Assembly (NCBI GenBank): GCA_012295275.1
Contig: CM022671.1
Coordinates: 5,015,565-5,079,564 of the forward strand
DNA length: 64,000 nucleotides
Source: Chrysomallon squamiferum
Taxonomy: Eukaryota; Mollusca; Gastropoda; Neomphalida; Peltospiridae
Direction: 5' to 3'
The translations under genes were made by a program, and so were the position numbers. Below the pieces are notes generated by a model. That model searched no databases, was not told the origin of the DNA, and worked only from the letters and a program-made list of their open reading frames with translations. This document shows, one piece after another, positions 1 through 14,079 of the stretch; position 1 is the first letter of the stretch; each line of letters starts with the position of its first letter.

Positions 1-20
1 CCTCTATTGTAATTATATGT

Positions 21-69
<49 letters not shown>

Positions 70-1120
70 CACATTATTACTGTGTTGTTGTTGTTGTTGA
101 TTGACTAGTTGCTTGCTGTTTTTGTAACGGTAAACTTCCAAAGTTGGTGACTGCCAAACTCCTACTCCCCCCCAACCCACTCTTGTAAAAATGTCTCGAC
201 CGGTTCCTGCTGGTGTTACAGCCAATACAGAAGAACATTACTAGTAAATCAGAATATTATCGAACCATACGATACATAATAATACAAGACAATGCAAGTA
301 AATAACTGTGGTATTATGAGTCCATTCCATTGTTATTCTGGTTTCTATGGCAGCCAAGGCCAGCCTATTGAATATTTATTAGCTTTAACCTAATCTTGCG
401 TATTAACTGCCCGCTAGATCGGTACACTTTGATTAGTACATTTTATTTAGAGATAAGAATTACAGGTGTTTAGTAATATAAATGATATATTCAGATCTAA
501 ATAACGAAAAGGGTAAAGGAACTATCAAAATTTTCAGAAAGACTAACATAGGAGAGATGGGGGGAAATAAATAAATAAATAATAAATAAATAAAAATAAA
601 AAACAAAAAGTACTAATTATGATCATGATAGTCGTAATAACAATTATAATAAAAATGATAATTATGATGATGGCAATACAGTAATACTAATAATGATACT
701 AATTATTACAGTGAAGATGGTAATATTATTAACAATGATTATACTAGTAATAATTTTAAAACTGACTCTAGCCTGTAGATAATTAGTGTCAGAGAAAAAA
801 AAAAAAAAAAAAAAACAAAAACAAAAACAAACAAACAAGAAACAAAAAATTAATAATAGTACCGTATAATAATAATAATAACGTTAATAATAATGAAAGA
901 AAGAAAGAACGAAAGAATAAACTGAAAGAAAAAGAAAACGAATGTAACCCAGTTTCACCACTATAGTCTTGTTGATTCCAACGAGAGATACAAAAGTATT
1001 ATTAACAGCCACGCCCTCCTTGACAACACAACATCAGTTTATGTAAACAGATAACGTAGTCTTCAAGTCTTCGTGTTTTCATCTTTTCTTTAACAGATTT
1101 ATATATATTACAAATGATAT

Positions 1121-1173
<53 letters not shown>

Positions 1174-1789
1174 GTCTGTGTGTGTGTGTGTGTGTGTTAC
1201 AGTGTGAGAAACCTACGTAATTATCGAACATTATAACAAATAAATATGATTTTTCATGATGCTAAACGTATCTTTCTTCAAAAAAATTGGACCTGGTAGG
1301 TGTTTAGCTCCACCCCCCCCCCCCTGCACTCACCAAGGACATACGTTTAATTAGCAGTTTTTGGTATGAAACCTTTTGTGCGAGTTCAACCTGTTTAAAC
1401 TTGCCCATGTTTTATTTTGCTAGTATCCAAGCGTATCTCTGCCGTCTACATCTTTCCCCCTAGCCCTAATAATCAGTAATTAAAAATACATTTTTAAAAA
1501 CTGAATAAATTATTATTTTTTAAAATTAAATGAAACTGTTGAAATTCCAAAAAATGCTACAGTCGCACATTCGGTTAACCGCTGATAAAAATACCAATAT
1601 TGATTCGTAATAAAATATTGACAGATACCAAAACTTATCTCATAGCCTGGCGTTCTCGACCTTGAATACATTAACAGCTATTATTATTATATGAGCTTGG
1701 TCGTATAAAATATCACTCAGGTCATCAACTTACTGCTGGTTGTGAAATATGTTATTGAAATCGGAAAAAAACTTTACTATTGAAACACT
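1..1789. other. Upstream non-coding DNA with simple repeats
   Basis: No gene is visible. The stretch holds a CA repeat (about 23-64), TTG repeats near 80-100, AAAT-type repeats at 565-600, an A tract near 786-806, a CT run passing into GT at 1124-1197, and a run of 12 C at 1313-1324. Short open frames here are made of these repeats. Confidence 0.7.
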
Positions 1790-1986
1790 GTTTTCACGGT
1801 CAGTCGGACGCATAGTTCGGGCATTTCACAAAGTGAACGGAGAAGTAGTAATATTCGTTTGTCAGCTTCTATTTTGAGAGTATTACTGGGTTTTGCGCAA
1901 GTCAGTCTAGCAGCCGACATAGGTCCGAGTCACATTCACGTGAAAATAACCGCCTTCTGCAGTCGCAGTTCAGTCGCGGAGTATTA
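1790..1986 (+). promoter_or_regulatory. Probable MVP promoter and 5' UTR exon
   Basis: This segment is richer in G, C and CpG than its surroundings and ends at a good splice donor (GTAAGT starting at 1987). The next acceptor lies at 2215-2216, 28 bases before the MVP start codon, so a non-coding first exon joined to the exon starting at 2217 is likely. The transcription start itself cannot be read from the sequence. Confidence 0.5.
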
Positions 1987-2244
1987 GTAAGTATGTCTAG
2001 AATTTAACTTGTGGATTTTAATAAATGGCTAAATATATGAAACACTCGTATCGTAAATATTACTTTAAAATTATAAATTACTTATATGTGTGTGTGTGTG
2101 TGTGTATAATTAATTGTGTGTACACATACGAACATACCACACACACATCCTATGGTGACATACCTGATTATTGCTCATTGACTGACTGTTTTTTTTTTTT
2201 TTTTTTTCTGTTTCAGATATCTCTGGTATATAAAACTTTTCACA

Positions 2245-4693
2245 ATGTCTGCACCCAAAAGATCTATGGAGGATTCCATTTACAGGATCCCGCCCTACTA
2301 CTACATACATTGTCTTGACCAGAACACCAATGTGACCCGATTGGAAATAGGTCCAAAAACCTATGTCCGGCAGGATAATGAAAGGTACAGAAATGCTTGT
2401 ATTAAAAAAGTTCGCTTAATGTTGTAACTAAACTCTAAACAATTTATAAGTTGAACATAAATGCTATATTGCTCAGATGAAAAACGTCTGTTACATTTGT
2501 CACTTTGAAATTCATTTTTATGTATCAGAAATGTAATTTGTCATTATTTTATTAAACCATTTAGTTTAATTAAAATAAATATTGGTAGGAGTAAACCCAT
2601 ATACTTGTAAGAGTAACCCACATGTCAGTTTATCTTTATCAATATTATATTTTGTAAATACATTATTTATGATAGAAATGTATTTTCCTAATAATAAAGT
2701 ATAACAACAAAATTGTATTTATTACACAGAAACATTGACATTTAGTCTTTTATCATGATATTAAACCAAAACAAAAATGGAAAAATCGTTGAAAGACTGA
2801 GTGAATCTTAGTTTATTGGACATTTTAATAATGTTCTTTCTATATAAAATAAAATAAAATAAAATAAAATAAATAAACTGTCGGACTCCTTTGTATTTTG
2901 ATCATTTTGTTATTTTTGGTCATACCTTATTATCAGTAAAGATTGGATTTCTGTTTTAACAGACAGACTAAATATACGTCGCTTATTTGTTAATTCAGTC
3001 TTTGATAATAAACAAAACAGTCACCTGCAAGGACACACACACAAAAATATACAGTTTGCTTGTACCTCTCTCAATTCAAATTCTATGTTATCATTTTTTT
3101 TTTTTTTTTTCACAGGGTTGTTTTGGGTCCAGAAAAGATGATAGTGGTTCCACCTCGCCACTACTGTGTCATCGAAAACCCAGTGTACCGGAACAAGGAT
3201 TTGGAAATTGTTTTCAACGAGGCGGGTCAGGCTAAACTTCACCATGCCGATCAGGAAATCCGCCTAGCACAGGAGCCTTTCCCTCTGTACCCTGGGGAGG
3301 CGCTGAAGCAGCCAGTCACCCCGCTGAAAGTAGTTCCAGCCAACTCGGCCTTGAGACTGAGGGCAATCCTCGACTTCGAGGATCACACTGGAGAGAAGAG
3401 AACTGCAGGGGACGAGTGGTTGTTTGAAGGGCCTGGTAAGTACCCCGCCCTAGAATTCACTGAAGTCTGGCCTTGTTAATGTAAAAAAGATTAACTATTA
3501 AAAGTGTAAAAAAAAAAAAAAAAAAAAAAAAAATTAACCCTTTAATCCATATTTCAACTTTTGTTTCAAAAGTACATCCTTTAAAATTTTTGAAATTTCA
3601 GGTACCTACATTCCCAGAAAGGAAGTTGTCGTTGAAGAGGTTGCCAGAGCCAGTGTTATAAAACCAAACCAGGCACTTCGTCTCCGTGCTAGGAAGGAAT
3701 GTCTTGACCGTGATGGCTACGCCCGCGTCACCGGAGAGGAGTGGCTCGTTAAGAAGACAGGTGCTTACCTGCCAGGTGCATATGAGGAGGTGGTTGATGT
3801 TGTTGAAGCTTATGTTTTAACAGACAAGGTGAGTACTGACAGATTTTATACTAATTACACATGTATATTAACTATACATACAGTTTGTATACAAAACACA
3901 CATAACACTATGTAGATACAAAAAAAAAAAAATAAAAAAAAATGATTGATTGGGATTTCAGTTTAGTTTCTTGATCATTTGAATGGAATAAGTTTGACCA
4001 CAAGGTCAAATCATCTTCAGTGGAGCCCAAAAACTGTTAATTTTAAAACAAATATTTATATAATAGCTGTTAATGTGATTACATTAAAAATGCCATTAAA
4101 TTTTTTATAAATTAATGGAATTGTATCATTATTAAATACTATCTTTGTGTTTTCTACATTGTATTACAAACCTTTGTGATGTTATTATTTCAAACATTTA
4201 ATAATTTCAGACATAATAAAACATTAGTGGCTTTTTTTTTTTTTAAATAACAGAAACAGTAAGTTTAATTTATTTTTGTTAATTTTTTTTTTTTTTTTTA
4301 TTTATACCTGAACTTCATTGAACTACATCTATTTGTTTACACATGAATTCTTTTATTTGTTCATTTAGAAAGCTCTCCACATGCGAGCAATCAGAACATT
4401 CAAAGATGATTTTGGAATCACTCGCAGGAATGGAGAGGAGTGGCTCATCACAGCCAAAGACACAGAGACACACATTCCTAATGTCTACGAGCAGGTATAC
4501 ACTTGATTTTATATATTTTTTTATTTTTTTATTTTTATTTATTATTTATTTATTTTAATTTTGTAACTTTTTTTTTTACATAAAATTATCTCATTATTCC
4601 GTTTATGTATATTCAGTTAATATTTTATGACAAAAAAAATGTATTTTATAAAAGCAGTTATTTTATTTGTTTTGTTTTAGTTATTTATTTGTG

Positions 4694-4764
<71 letters not shown>

Positions 4765-7700
4765 GTTGTTGTATTATGATGTTTATTTATTTACTACTAC
4801 CACTGTTTCTTTAACTACTGCTACTTTTCAGGTTGTGGGTGTGATCAACATCACAACTTTGTCTAACAGACAGTACTGTGTTGTTCTCGATCCTGTTGAT
4901 GAAACTGGAATCCCACGACTAGGCATGAAGAAGCTCCTCAAGGTGAGATATTCTCTGTGTTTCATTAACACCTGGCAGTTTAAATGTTTCTAATTAGAAC
5001 TATAACTGTGATATTAATATTGTAAGTCAACAGTTTATTATCCAAATTTAAAAAAAATCCAATTATAATTTGTGTATGAGTGTCTACAGGAATGTTGTGT
5101 ATATATATATATATGTAGCCTGTAGACTGTCTGTTAAAAAGATTTCAGTTAACAGAACTAACAATCTATTATATGTTTAAAAGAGTGATCGATTAAAGTA
5201 ATTGTTTTAAAGGGAGATCAGTAAAAAAAAAATCTGTTACATATTTTAAAGGGAGATAAACAAAAATCCGTCATTTGTTTTAAAATGAAACAAGTTGAAA
5301 TCTTTTATTTAATTTAAAAAGGAGACCAATTAAAATATTTGTTTTAAAGGGAGATAAATCAAAACGATTTGAATATTTTAAAGGGAGATAAATTGTGTTG
5401 TGTGTTTTAAAGGGAAAGAAATGAAAAATCATTTGTTTATTTTAAAGGGAGAGAAGTCATTTTTCCTGATGCCAGGAGAGAAGCTGGAGAAAGGAATTCA
5501 GAATGTTTACATTCTCGGAGAAGATGAGGGCCTCATTCTCAGAGCCACAGAAACTTTCAAAGACAGAGACTCAGGAGAAAAGGTGAATTATGCACAAAAT
5601 AGCAACATAAAACTAGGCAATAAATAAAACTAAATATATTCCTCAAAATAACTGCTAGATAAGATTAAAAACAACAACAATAACAAAAACGTTTTCATTT
5701 TATATATATATTTAAATGTTTATTTATTTAAATATTTGTTTTATTTATTTATTTAAATGTTTAATTATTTAAATGTTTATTTATTTAAATGTTTAATTAT
5801 TTAAATGTAGGAAATCACACGTCGCCCAGGTGACAAATGGATGATTCGCGGCCCGAAGGAATACGTCCCACCTGTTGAAGTGGAGGTTGTGATGAAGAGA
5901 CAGGCAATCCCATTGGACGAAAATGAGGGCATCTACGTCAGGGACATCAAGTCAGGAAAGGTAACTGTAGAACTGAGTTTATTTTGTTGGTAAAACTTGA
6001 AATAGATATAATTACAAAAATTTAGTTTGTAAACTCGTGTCCATTTGTTGTCAGTACAGACATGACGGAAATGAAAATTACTCTGTTTGCCAATGAAAGC
6101 TGATTTTACAACTTGATGGACAAAGATAAAATAAAAAAAAAAATAAAAAAAATGTTAAAAGATGATTCTGAATTGATGTTAACAACAATAACAATAATGT
6201 AAAAAAAAAAAAAAAAAAGGCCCAAAACATCAGCAATGTCATCTTAAAACATAGGAAAAGAATTTTTCAAACTGCTAAAGATAAATAAAAGTTTTTATTC
6301 ACCCCCAGGTTCGTGCAATCACAGGTATAACATACATGCTGAACCAGGATGAGGAACTGTGGGAGAAAAATGTACCTCCAACAGTGGAGAGTCTGCTACA
6401 GCAGAATAAGGACCCTTTAGCTGACCGCTCAGACCGTTCAGGCCGCGATACGAGCTCAAAGTCACGCAACAAGACCCAAGTGATCAACTTCAGAGTGCCT
6501 CACAATGCTGCAGTTCAGATTTATGACTACAAGGAGAAAAAAGCCAGGTAAGTGTCTTAATCCTTTCAGTCTGTTTGATTTTCAGCAGCTGTAGAGTCCT
6601 GTTTTTTGGGGGGAAGGCCTTAAAACAACCACAATACCAGAATACTTTACAACATTGTCTTCATCTTATTAAACCTTTTTATGCACTTGTAATATGTTAT
6701 CAATAATGTTGTTACCACATTTTCCTGTTTTGTGCTCTCCTTTGCCAGATGGTTCATTTCCAGTAATCATTCAGTTCATCCATTTCATCATTTCACTGGT
6801 TGTCATCTAGATCATTTCCCTTTGTATGGTTTAGTTGTAATGGTACATCAGTTATCTAGTATTCCACTGATATGACACGCCTCTTCTGTTTCTAGCTAAT
6901 CTGTTAAATCACATACTTGACCTTTATTTTCTTCTGCCCAGACCTGTTTAATGGGACATAATATAGCAAGGGTAAACTAAACACTGATAAACAGAATCAT
7001 CAGTTTGAAAATAAATTAAAATAATTACAAAGAAAAACACTGACACTCTTTCAGTTGTTGTTGTGTCCTTTTATATCAACAAATCTTAAACAATGATAAA
7101 AATATAGCAAAATAGTATTAATTTAACTAATAAAATTGGAAGAAAACATTTTAAAAAGCTTCACTAATATTAATATATTGAAGAATATTCCATGTACATA
7201 AGAATTCAGAGTATCTGATAAAACATCCTCTCTTCTCTCTGATCTATTCTAGAAGTACCTCTTGACCCAGCATTTCAGAAGAAAAGATTAATTCAAATGA
7301 CATTTAATATTAAATGTATTTTCATTTAATGAAAAAAAAAAAAAATAAAAAAAAAAAAAAAAAATATATATATATGTATTTTGAACAAAAAAAATGAAAA
7401 TTATGAAGGATGTATTTTGATGTAAACCAACATTGTTCAGAACAAAGAAAAAAATTATGAATAATTAGAATGTTTTGTTTTATTTAAAATGACTTTGAAT
7501 AATTAGAATGTGTTGTTTTATTTAAAATGTGTTGTTTTATTTAAAATGTGTTGTTTAATTAAAATGTGTTGTTTTATTCAGGGTTGTGTTTGGACCGGAG
7601 CTGGTCATGCTTGGTCCCGATGAGCAGTTCACTCAGCTGAGTCTGTCTGGTGGCAAACCAAAGAAACCAAACGTTATCAAAGCTCTCTGTCTCCTCCTCG

Positions 7701-9421
7701 GACCCGACTTCTGCACTGACATCATTGTCGTGGAGACAGCAGACCATGCACGACTTTCTCTTCAACTTTCATACAATTGGTACGTTGTGTGACGGTGGAT
7801 TTGAATGTTACAGAATGAACGAATGAATGAATGAATGAATGAGTAAACAAACAAACCAGTAACCCAGGAAATAAATAAATGAATCGATGAATAATTTAAT
7901 TAATGAATGAACAAACAATTCCACTGGATGAGTGAACAAATGAATGAATGAATATACCCCAAGAATGAATTTCATGGAAGTGTTTTGGGAATTGGAAATG
8001 ATTATATAAATAGTGTAAAATATACAAAAAAAAAAATTGAAAATGAAAAATAAAAGCCAAATTATCATCTGTTGACTATCAGAAATAATTACAATAACAT
8101 ATCTTAGAAACATGCATTAATGAATTTTGTTTTTAATTTCTTATTTAAGAATCTTTCTACTGACCTGTAGCTATTACTTTTTTTTTTTTTTTTTTTTTAT
8201 GATAGCAAGATTTTAAAAATTTTATTTTGTTAATGTCTAGGTATTTTGATGTGAAGTCCAAAAATCCTGAGGAAGCAGCCAAGCTGTTCAGTGTTCCTGA
8301 CTTCACTGGAGACTCCTGCAAAGCAATTGCATCACGAATTAGAGGAGCTGTGGCCCAGGTCCAGTTTGATGACTTCCATAAGGTATCAGTTTTTATTACA
8401 CGTTTAAAAACACAGATATGTTACAGATGAGTTCTTTAACACAGTGAAAACTTGGTTTATGCCAAAAATACAGAAGTTTTTGATTTTTGAAAACTGTGGA
8501 TCATATCTGATAAAATTGGGTGTGTTTAGATAATCAGCATGCAGATATTAACTAGATGACAAGTTAGATAACTCTGTTTAGTACCATGAATGCAAAATGA
8601 TTCAGTAAAGTTATCATTTTTCAGATTATTGTAAAATAAACACTGAAAGAGACCCTAGCCATGTTTCACTTGAATGTTCTTGACTTTAATAAGCAATGTG
8701 ATGTCTGTACCACAATAAAAACTTAAGTATTTCATTTGGATGGGAATAAAACATAAAAAAATAAATCTTTTCATACCTTATGTAATCATACAATGGTGTC
8801 ATTAGATAATACAACATGTTGTATTTAAATTACAGCCAACATGATTCTATATACAAAAAAAAAGGTAAAATCAATGTATCATAACTGTAACCAAACTTTT
8901 TTTTTTTTAAATTTTTTGCACCTTTCAGAATTCAGCAAAAATCATCCGTGCGTCTGTGTTTGGTCTCGACGAGAAGAACAAAGTGCGGGACAGGTTCATG
9001 TTCAGCCAGAACAACCTCGTCATCACCAGCATTGACATCCAGTCTGTGGAGCCTGTGGACCAGCGCACACGCGATTCCCTGATGAAGTCTGTCCAGCTCG
9101 CCATTGAAATCACAACAAACTCGCAGGAAGCTGCTGCCAGGTAGAATCAGTGTTTTTACTTGTTTAATATGTAAACATCTTTATTTCAGTTATTAATAGC
9201 TGTAGAGTTAAGAATGATGTATTCATTTATTTTGTTTAATTATTTTTTTTTATAATGGTGAAGCAAGTGAGAAAAGCTGCTGTAACCACATAGTAGAAAA
9301 TTTGAATGTCTAATGTATTCCTTTCTGTAAGTTTTTTTTTGAATGAAAACAGTTTTGATAGACTGGGCACCAATTAAACAAGACTTTTCAATTTTGTTTA
9401 ATTTTTATTATTTTTATTTTT

Positions 9422-9464
<43 letters not shown>

Positions 9465-10625
9465 CCCATTCCAATCAACATACTGTGTTTTTGGATGTTT
9501 TTGAGTGGGTTTTTTGGTTTTGATTTTTCTGAGTGAAATAGATTATTTATCACATAAACAGATATGTTTTTCTGTGGGTAATGAACATGTTTTTAAACAT
9601 TTGAAAATGATTTCAGACACGAAGCTGAAAGACTGGAACAAGAAGCACGTGGTCGCCTGGAACGTCAGAAGATCAGCGATGAAGCTGAAGCAGAGAGAGC
9701 TCGCAAAGAGTTGCTGCTGCTGCAGGCTAACAGCGCTGCTGTAGAGAGCACAGGACAGGCCAAGGCCGAGGCGCAGTCTCGGGCTGAGGCGGCAAAGATT
9801 GAGGGTGAGGCAGCTGTGGAGCAGGCCAAAATGAAAGCTCAGGCTACGAAAATTGAGGCTGTAAGTTCTGTTTGTCTGTGTTTCTTTGTTTACTCTTTGA
9901 ACAGTCTGTCAGTTGATATATCTGTCTGTCTGTCTGTCAGTGTTTACTTTGATCTTTAAGAAATTCTCAGTATTAAAGAGTGATTTATGTTCTGTTTATA
10001 GTATTATTATATGTGTGCATCATCACTATTTCTTTCCTTGTATTCTGTTAGAATGTTGTTTTCTTTTTATTTTGGAATTTAGAGGATTATGTTCTTTTTA
10101 AGAATATTTAAACATCTAGAGTTTTAATGAAGGGTTAAAAAGTTCAGCTTACTGGCAAAGAAGTGATTTAATATGTTATCTACATAACAAATACAGATTA
10201 TTCACATTATAGTAGTTATGATTAATGAAATATTAAACAGAGAAATTTTTTTTTTTTTTTTTTTTTTTGCTCAGGAATCAGAGTTGGAGAGACTGACAAA
10301 CGCTCGTGAAGCTGAACTGAGATTTGTCAAAGAACAAAACGAACTTGAGATTGAGAAGTCGCGTGAAGTTGCTGCTATAGAAATCAACCGATTCAAGGAG
10401 ATGGTTGAAGCCATTGGCCCAGACACTCTCCGGCTGATGGCCCAGGCTGGCCCAGACATGCAAGTCAAACTCCTGCAAGCCCTCAACTTGAAATCCACCC
10501 TCATCACCGATGGTTCAAATCCCATCAACCTCTTCAATACAGCTAATGGTCTCGTGGGAGGAGGGATGGTGCCCTTTAAGCGCCGCAAACCGTCTAAAGC
10601 TGATGACGACGAATCAGATGATTAA
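2245..10625 (+). CDS. MVP: Major vault protein (MVP), complete, 13 coding exons
   Basis: Main structural protein of the vault ribonucleoprotein particle in the cytoplasm. Coding exons: 2245-2384, 3116-3435, 3602-3828, 4369-4494, 4832-4942, 5448-5582, 5811-5960, 6309-6547, 7582-7779, 8241-8382, 8929-9140, 9617-9860, 10275-10625; total 2595 nt, 864 aa (human protein about 890). All introns are GT-AG and the frame is kept. Residues 1 to about 500 are vault repeats ([51 protein letters not shown]). The SPFH-like shoulder follows ([44 protein letters not shown]). About 630-780 is a charged, alanine-rich coiled cap helix ([15 protein letters not shown]), then the cap ([16 protein letters not shown]) and an acidic tail. 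The start codon follows a 28-nt leader in its exon. Neighbour RNF34 is convergent. A candidate AATAAA lies at 10900. Confidence 0.97.
4680..4766. repeat. TTTA/TTA microsatellite in MVP intron 5
   Basis: A run of ATTT units passes into TTA units and then TTG. It lies in the intron that ends at the acceptor before 4832. It has no coding value. Confidence 0.85.
5204..5447 (+). repeat. Imperfect 30-39 bp tandem array copying the MVP exon 7 splice acceptor
   Basis: The core TTTTAAAGGGAGA occurs at about 5205, 5244, 5342, 5375 and, with small changes, at 5278, 5312 and 5405. The last copy (about 5440) is the real acceptor and first codons of the coding exon that starts at 5448. Each good copy therefore carries an AG/GGAGA context like the true 3' splice site. 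Confidence 0.8.
9421..9463. repeat. Poly-T tract of about 40 bases in MVP intron 12
   Basis: Almost pure T between two MVP exons (9140 and 9617). It is similar to, but longer than, the poly-T runs before many acceptors in this window. Confidence 0.85.
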
Positions 10626-11688
10626 AGTTTGATGATTTGTGATATTGGTGGAACTGATTTGGCAGGAGGTTTGTTATTTGACAGAGACATTGCCACATAT
10701 CCGAATGTTGTTGTATATTTATGCAACTATTATGAACACATATATGTATATTATGGAGAATTTAAAAGGTCTTTCGTAAATAATAATAGTCATTGACAAC
10801 AGTTCTGACAGACATTTTTGGGGGGTCAACTTTGTTGTTGTTATGTTGTTGATAAAATAGTTTCAGTACTTAAAAAAAATTTAAAAATTTAAAAACATTA
10901 ATAAAATAAAATAACTAATAATAAAAATATTAATTTCATGATTGTATTTTTTTGTTTTTTTTGGACAAATGACTTCATAATTGTTTCAGTTACTGTCGTA
11001 CAATGATGTTTATTTGTAATTATTTTCAGTTTATGTAAATACTTAGTGTATATAAATACCTTTCTCCCACTGTTGTGACTATTTACTTCTTCATAGTGCA
11101 ATTAAACTTGCATTCATAAATATTATATACACATTTACTCAGGATGTTTTATTATCTGTGTATATACATTCTGCTGTATGTATTTGTCTGCGACATATAT
11201 AAAAAACGACTTTATAATTATCATAGTAATGTTTTTCATCTATGCACACACTTATTTTTTATGTAATCATTTGTCCTGTAATTATGGTTACCAAGGAGAT
11301 GATCAGAAAGAGAATGTATGTTGTGTTTGTCTTTAATTAAAGTTCAGTTTATTGGCTGCATTTAGTTGCTGATACTTTACAGATGTTGCTAATATGTCAC
11401 ATTACTGAAGTTATAAATGTTACTTATATACACATTGATGTACTTAATCTGATACACGACTGATGTTACCAGTGTGACAATACTGATGTTATTAATTTGA
11501 TTTTATTACTGATACACAAGTTACTTAATTTTATTTTTAGTGGCATTTATAAATGTTGCAGAAATTTGCTGCCTAAAAAAGCTGTGATGAAACAGATAAT
11601 ATATTTTGTTTTACATTTGTGAAAATTTTTGTAGTTAATAATAAAAAAAAAAGAATATAAGAACCAAATTAATGTTTTGTTTTATATG

Positions 11689-11722
11689 ACTTGCATACTG
11701 GATGGACATCCAGTATGTAAGT
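11689..11722. repeat. Near-perfect 34-bp palindrome
   Basis: The arms CATACTGGATG and CATCCAGTATG are perfect complements around a 2-base centre. Beyond one mismatch the outer ACTT/AAGT pair continues the stem, giving 15 of 16 pairs. It lies 1.06 kb after the MVP stop codon. Confidence 0.85.
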
Positions 11723-13957
11723 AACATTGTTATTAAACAGGCTTTTTCTGGAGGTTACTGATGAAATAACTGATGGGCTTAGAACCACTGTGTAATCCAC
11801 AGAAGATTGTTGTTTTTCTTTTTTGTATTAGGTAATGGTTGTTGCCAGAATGTGAAAATAGAGATAATTCTGGTGAAGTTGTTCATGGTGCATTAACTGT
11901 GATTGCTACAGGTTATACCTTTCAGACATGATGGATCTTACAAACCAACATCAGTCAGTGTATGATCCAAACTCACTGGTTGCCTTAATTTTTAGATCTT
12001 CAGCTGTTTTTATAGCCTCAAGTGTATCAACTAATAATAACCGTCCTATTGCTTCTTTTCAGTTATGATAATAGTTTCCTTTTGGAACATGTGCTCTTTG
12101 CATCCTGTTTCATAACTCATCTTAACTAGTGTTGATTACAAATTTCATCACAGATTGTATGCATTTATTTTCGAAATAAAACTTAAAAATTGTTTAAAAA
12201 ATAATTATATAAAAAGGAACAATAAAAATAAACAGTTAAGTCTCTATGTAAAATTAGTGATAAAAATAATTAATTCTTTATGTGAAAAGAACAGTTAAAA
12301 ATAAATGTTCTTATGTAAATAGATCATCTGTTCAGGTACCCTCCCCTCATCACTTTATCATGTCTGGTCCTTTCAGTGTATTAGCAGATGGTTTTTTTTA
12401 TCAGTGTCACAGGTCACATTCCTTCCCTTGCAATCCCCAGCTGTCCCAATAACTCCCCCATTTTAAATTGTATGTGTACACTTCCCATATTCCTCTCCTG
12501 ACTACAATTCCTTCCCTGTGAGCCAGGGATTGCTTGTGGTTGAAAATCACTAGTTTGTATTGTTATTGTGTTATTGTCTGCAGTAAAGTATTTTTACATG
12601 GATATTTATGATGATAGTGACTGGTTCATTACTAATGACACATTAAACATACAGGAATAAAAACAGAACAAATGTGGTTTTTTTATCTAAAAAAAGAAAT
12701 TTAATATATGAAGTAGTACAGTTTTTTTATTTTGAGTCATGGTTTATGTAATCAAAAGAATCAATAATATGTTAAAAGTATGATTGAAAATAAATGCCAA
12801 TACCTGTTTGGCAAGAATTGATTTAATTTCTGACAAAGATAATATTACAAAACAATCTAAACTGGAAAATAACTGAAAATATCAAATGATGTTCTTTAAA
12901 AGAAACAAGTGTTGTATGTCAGTATACTTTTTTCTAAAAACCTGGATGCAAAATTTAATAAATAATAATAATAAATGCAATATCTGCATCAAAATTTCCA
13001 TTTTAATCTTTTAACAGGAAAATGATGTCATACATATTTAATGAATAGTAGCAAAATATGTCTTCTAAATAAATAAAAAATAAAAATAAAATAAATAAAA
13101 TTAATAAATAATTAATAATCTAGTAAATATTATAAACATAGTGTTTCAAACCTCTCATTCTTCGTAAGAAAAATTACACAAATGTGCAGTATATATTTGA
13201 AAAACCTGTATTACTGAAACAAAGATATAAAATATAAAACAATGTCAAACCTGTCACACATTAATGAATAATATTTAAACATATCTTAAAATGAACTCTA
13301 TATTATTATAAATGTATGCTACCTGCATACCTAATTCAAAATCTTATTAAACACAAAACTGTCAAATTAAAAAGGACATGATAGAGAATATCTCTCAAGT
13401 CAATTCAAACTTCTATATCAAAACGAAATATAAACAAAACTGATTATTTAATGATCTTTTTTCTCAAATGTATTTTTTCAAATAATTTTTAAAAAAAAAA
13501 TTTGATTTTTAATTAAATCCAATATTCAGTTAACCAACTTAAAAGTTATAATTTTTAAAATAATTCAGTGGAAACAATATAGCAAATTCTAGAAAAAAAA
13601 TATTTCTGTAGAAAAACCTACCATTCTAGAATAATGATTTATAACAGTTCTAGAATAAACATCTAGTAAAATATATATATTTTCATTAATACCCTTTATT
13701 TATACAACTCACAAGAAATACTCTTTCAGTCACACGCGAAATGTGATATTAAACAAAATCTTGCACCAGATTACATAAAGTAATTAAATGTATATGAAAG
13801 AAAATTTAGGACTAGTATTTTATAAGTATCATTAAATGTTCAGATAGTAAATTAAAAGTTGCTGATGATTTCCATTTCATTTCAATAAAAATATGATGTG
13901 AGTGTGTTTGTAATACTACATCAAGTTCAATAATTATGTGTAGATATTTCAGTGATT

Positions 13958-14079
<122 letters not shown>

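Noticed and set aside
13-225. 70-residue minus-strand open frame at the left edge
   Set aside because: Half of it is CA repeat; the rest shows no recognisable protein and no splice context.
10513-10526. GGTTCAAATCCC, similar to a Pol III box B
   Set aside because: It lies in the MVP coding exon and encodes the conserved DGSNPIN segment; no box A or tRNA-like fold is present, so neither a tRNA nor a vault RNA gene is supported.
11750-11790. Two CTGATGA-type motifs suggesting a hammerhead ribozyme
   Set aside because: The GAAA core and the three stems cannot be placed around them.
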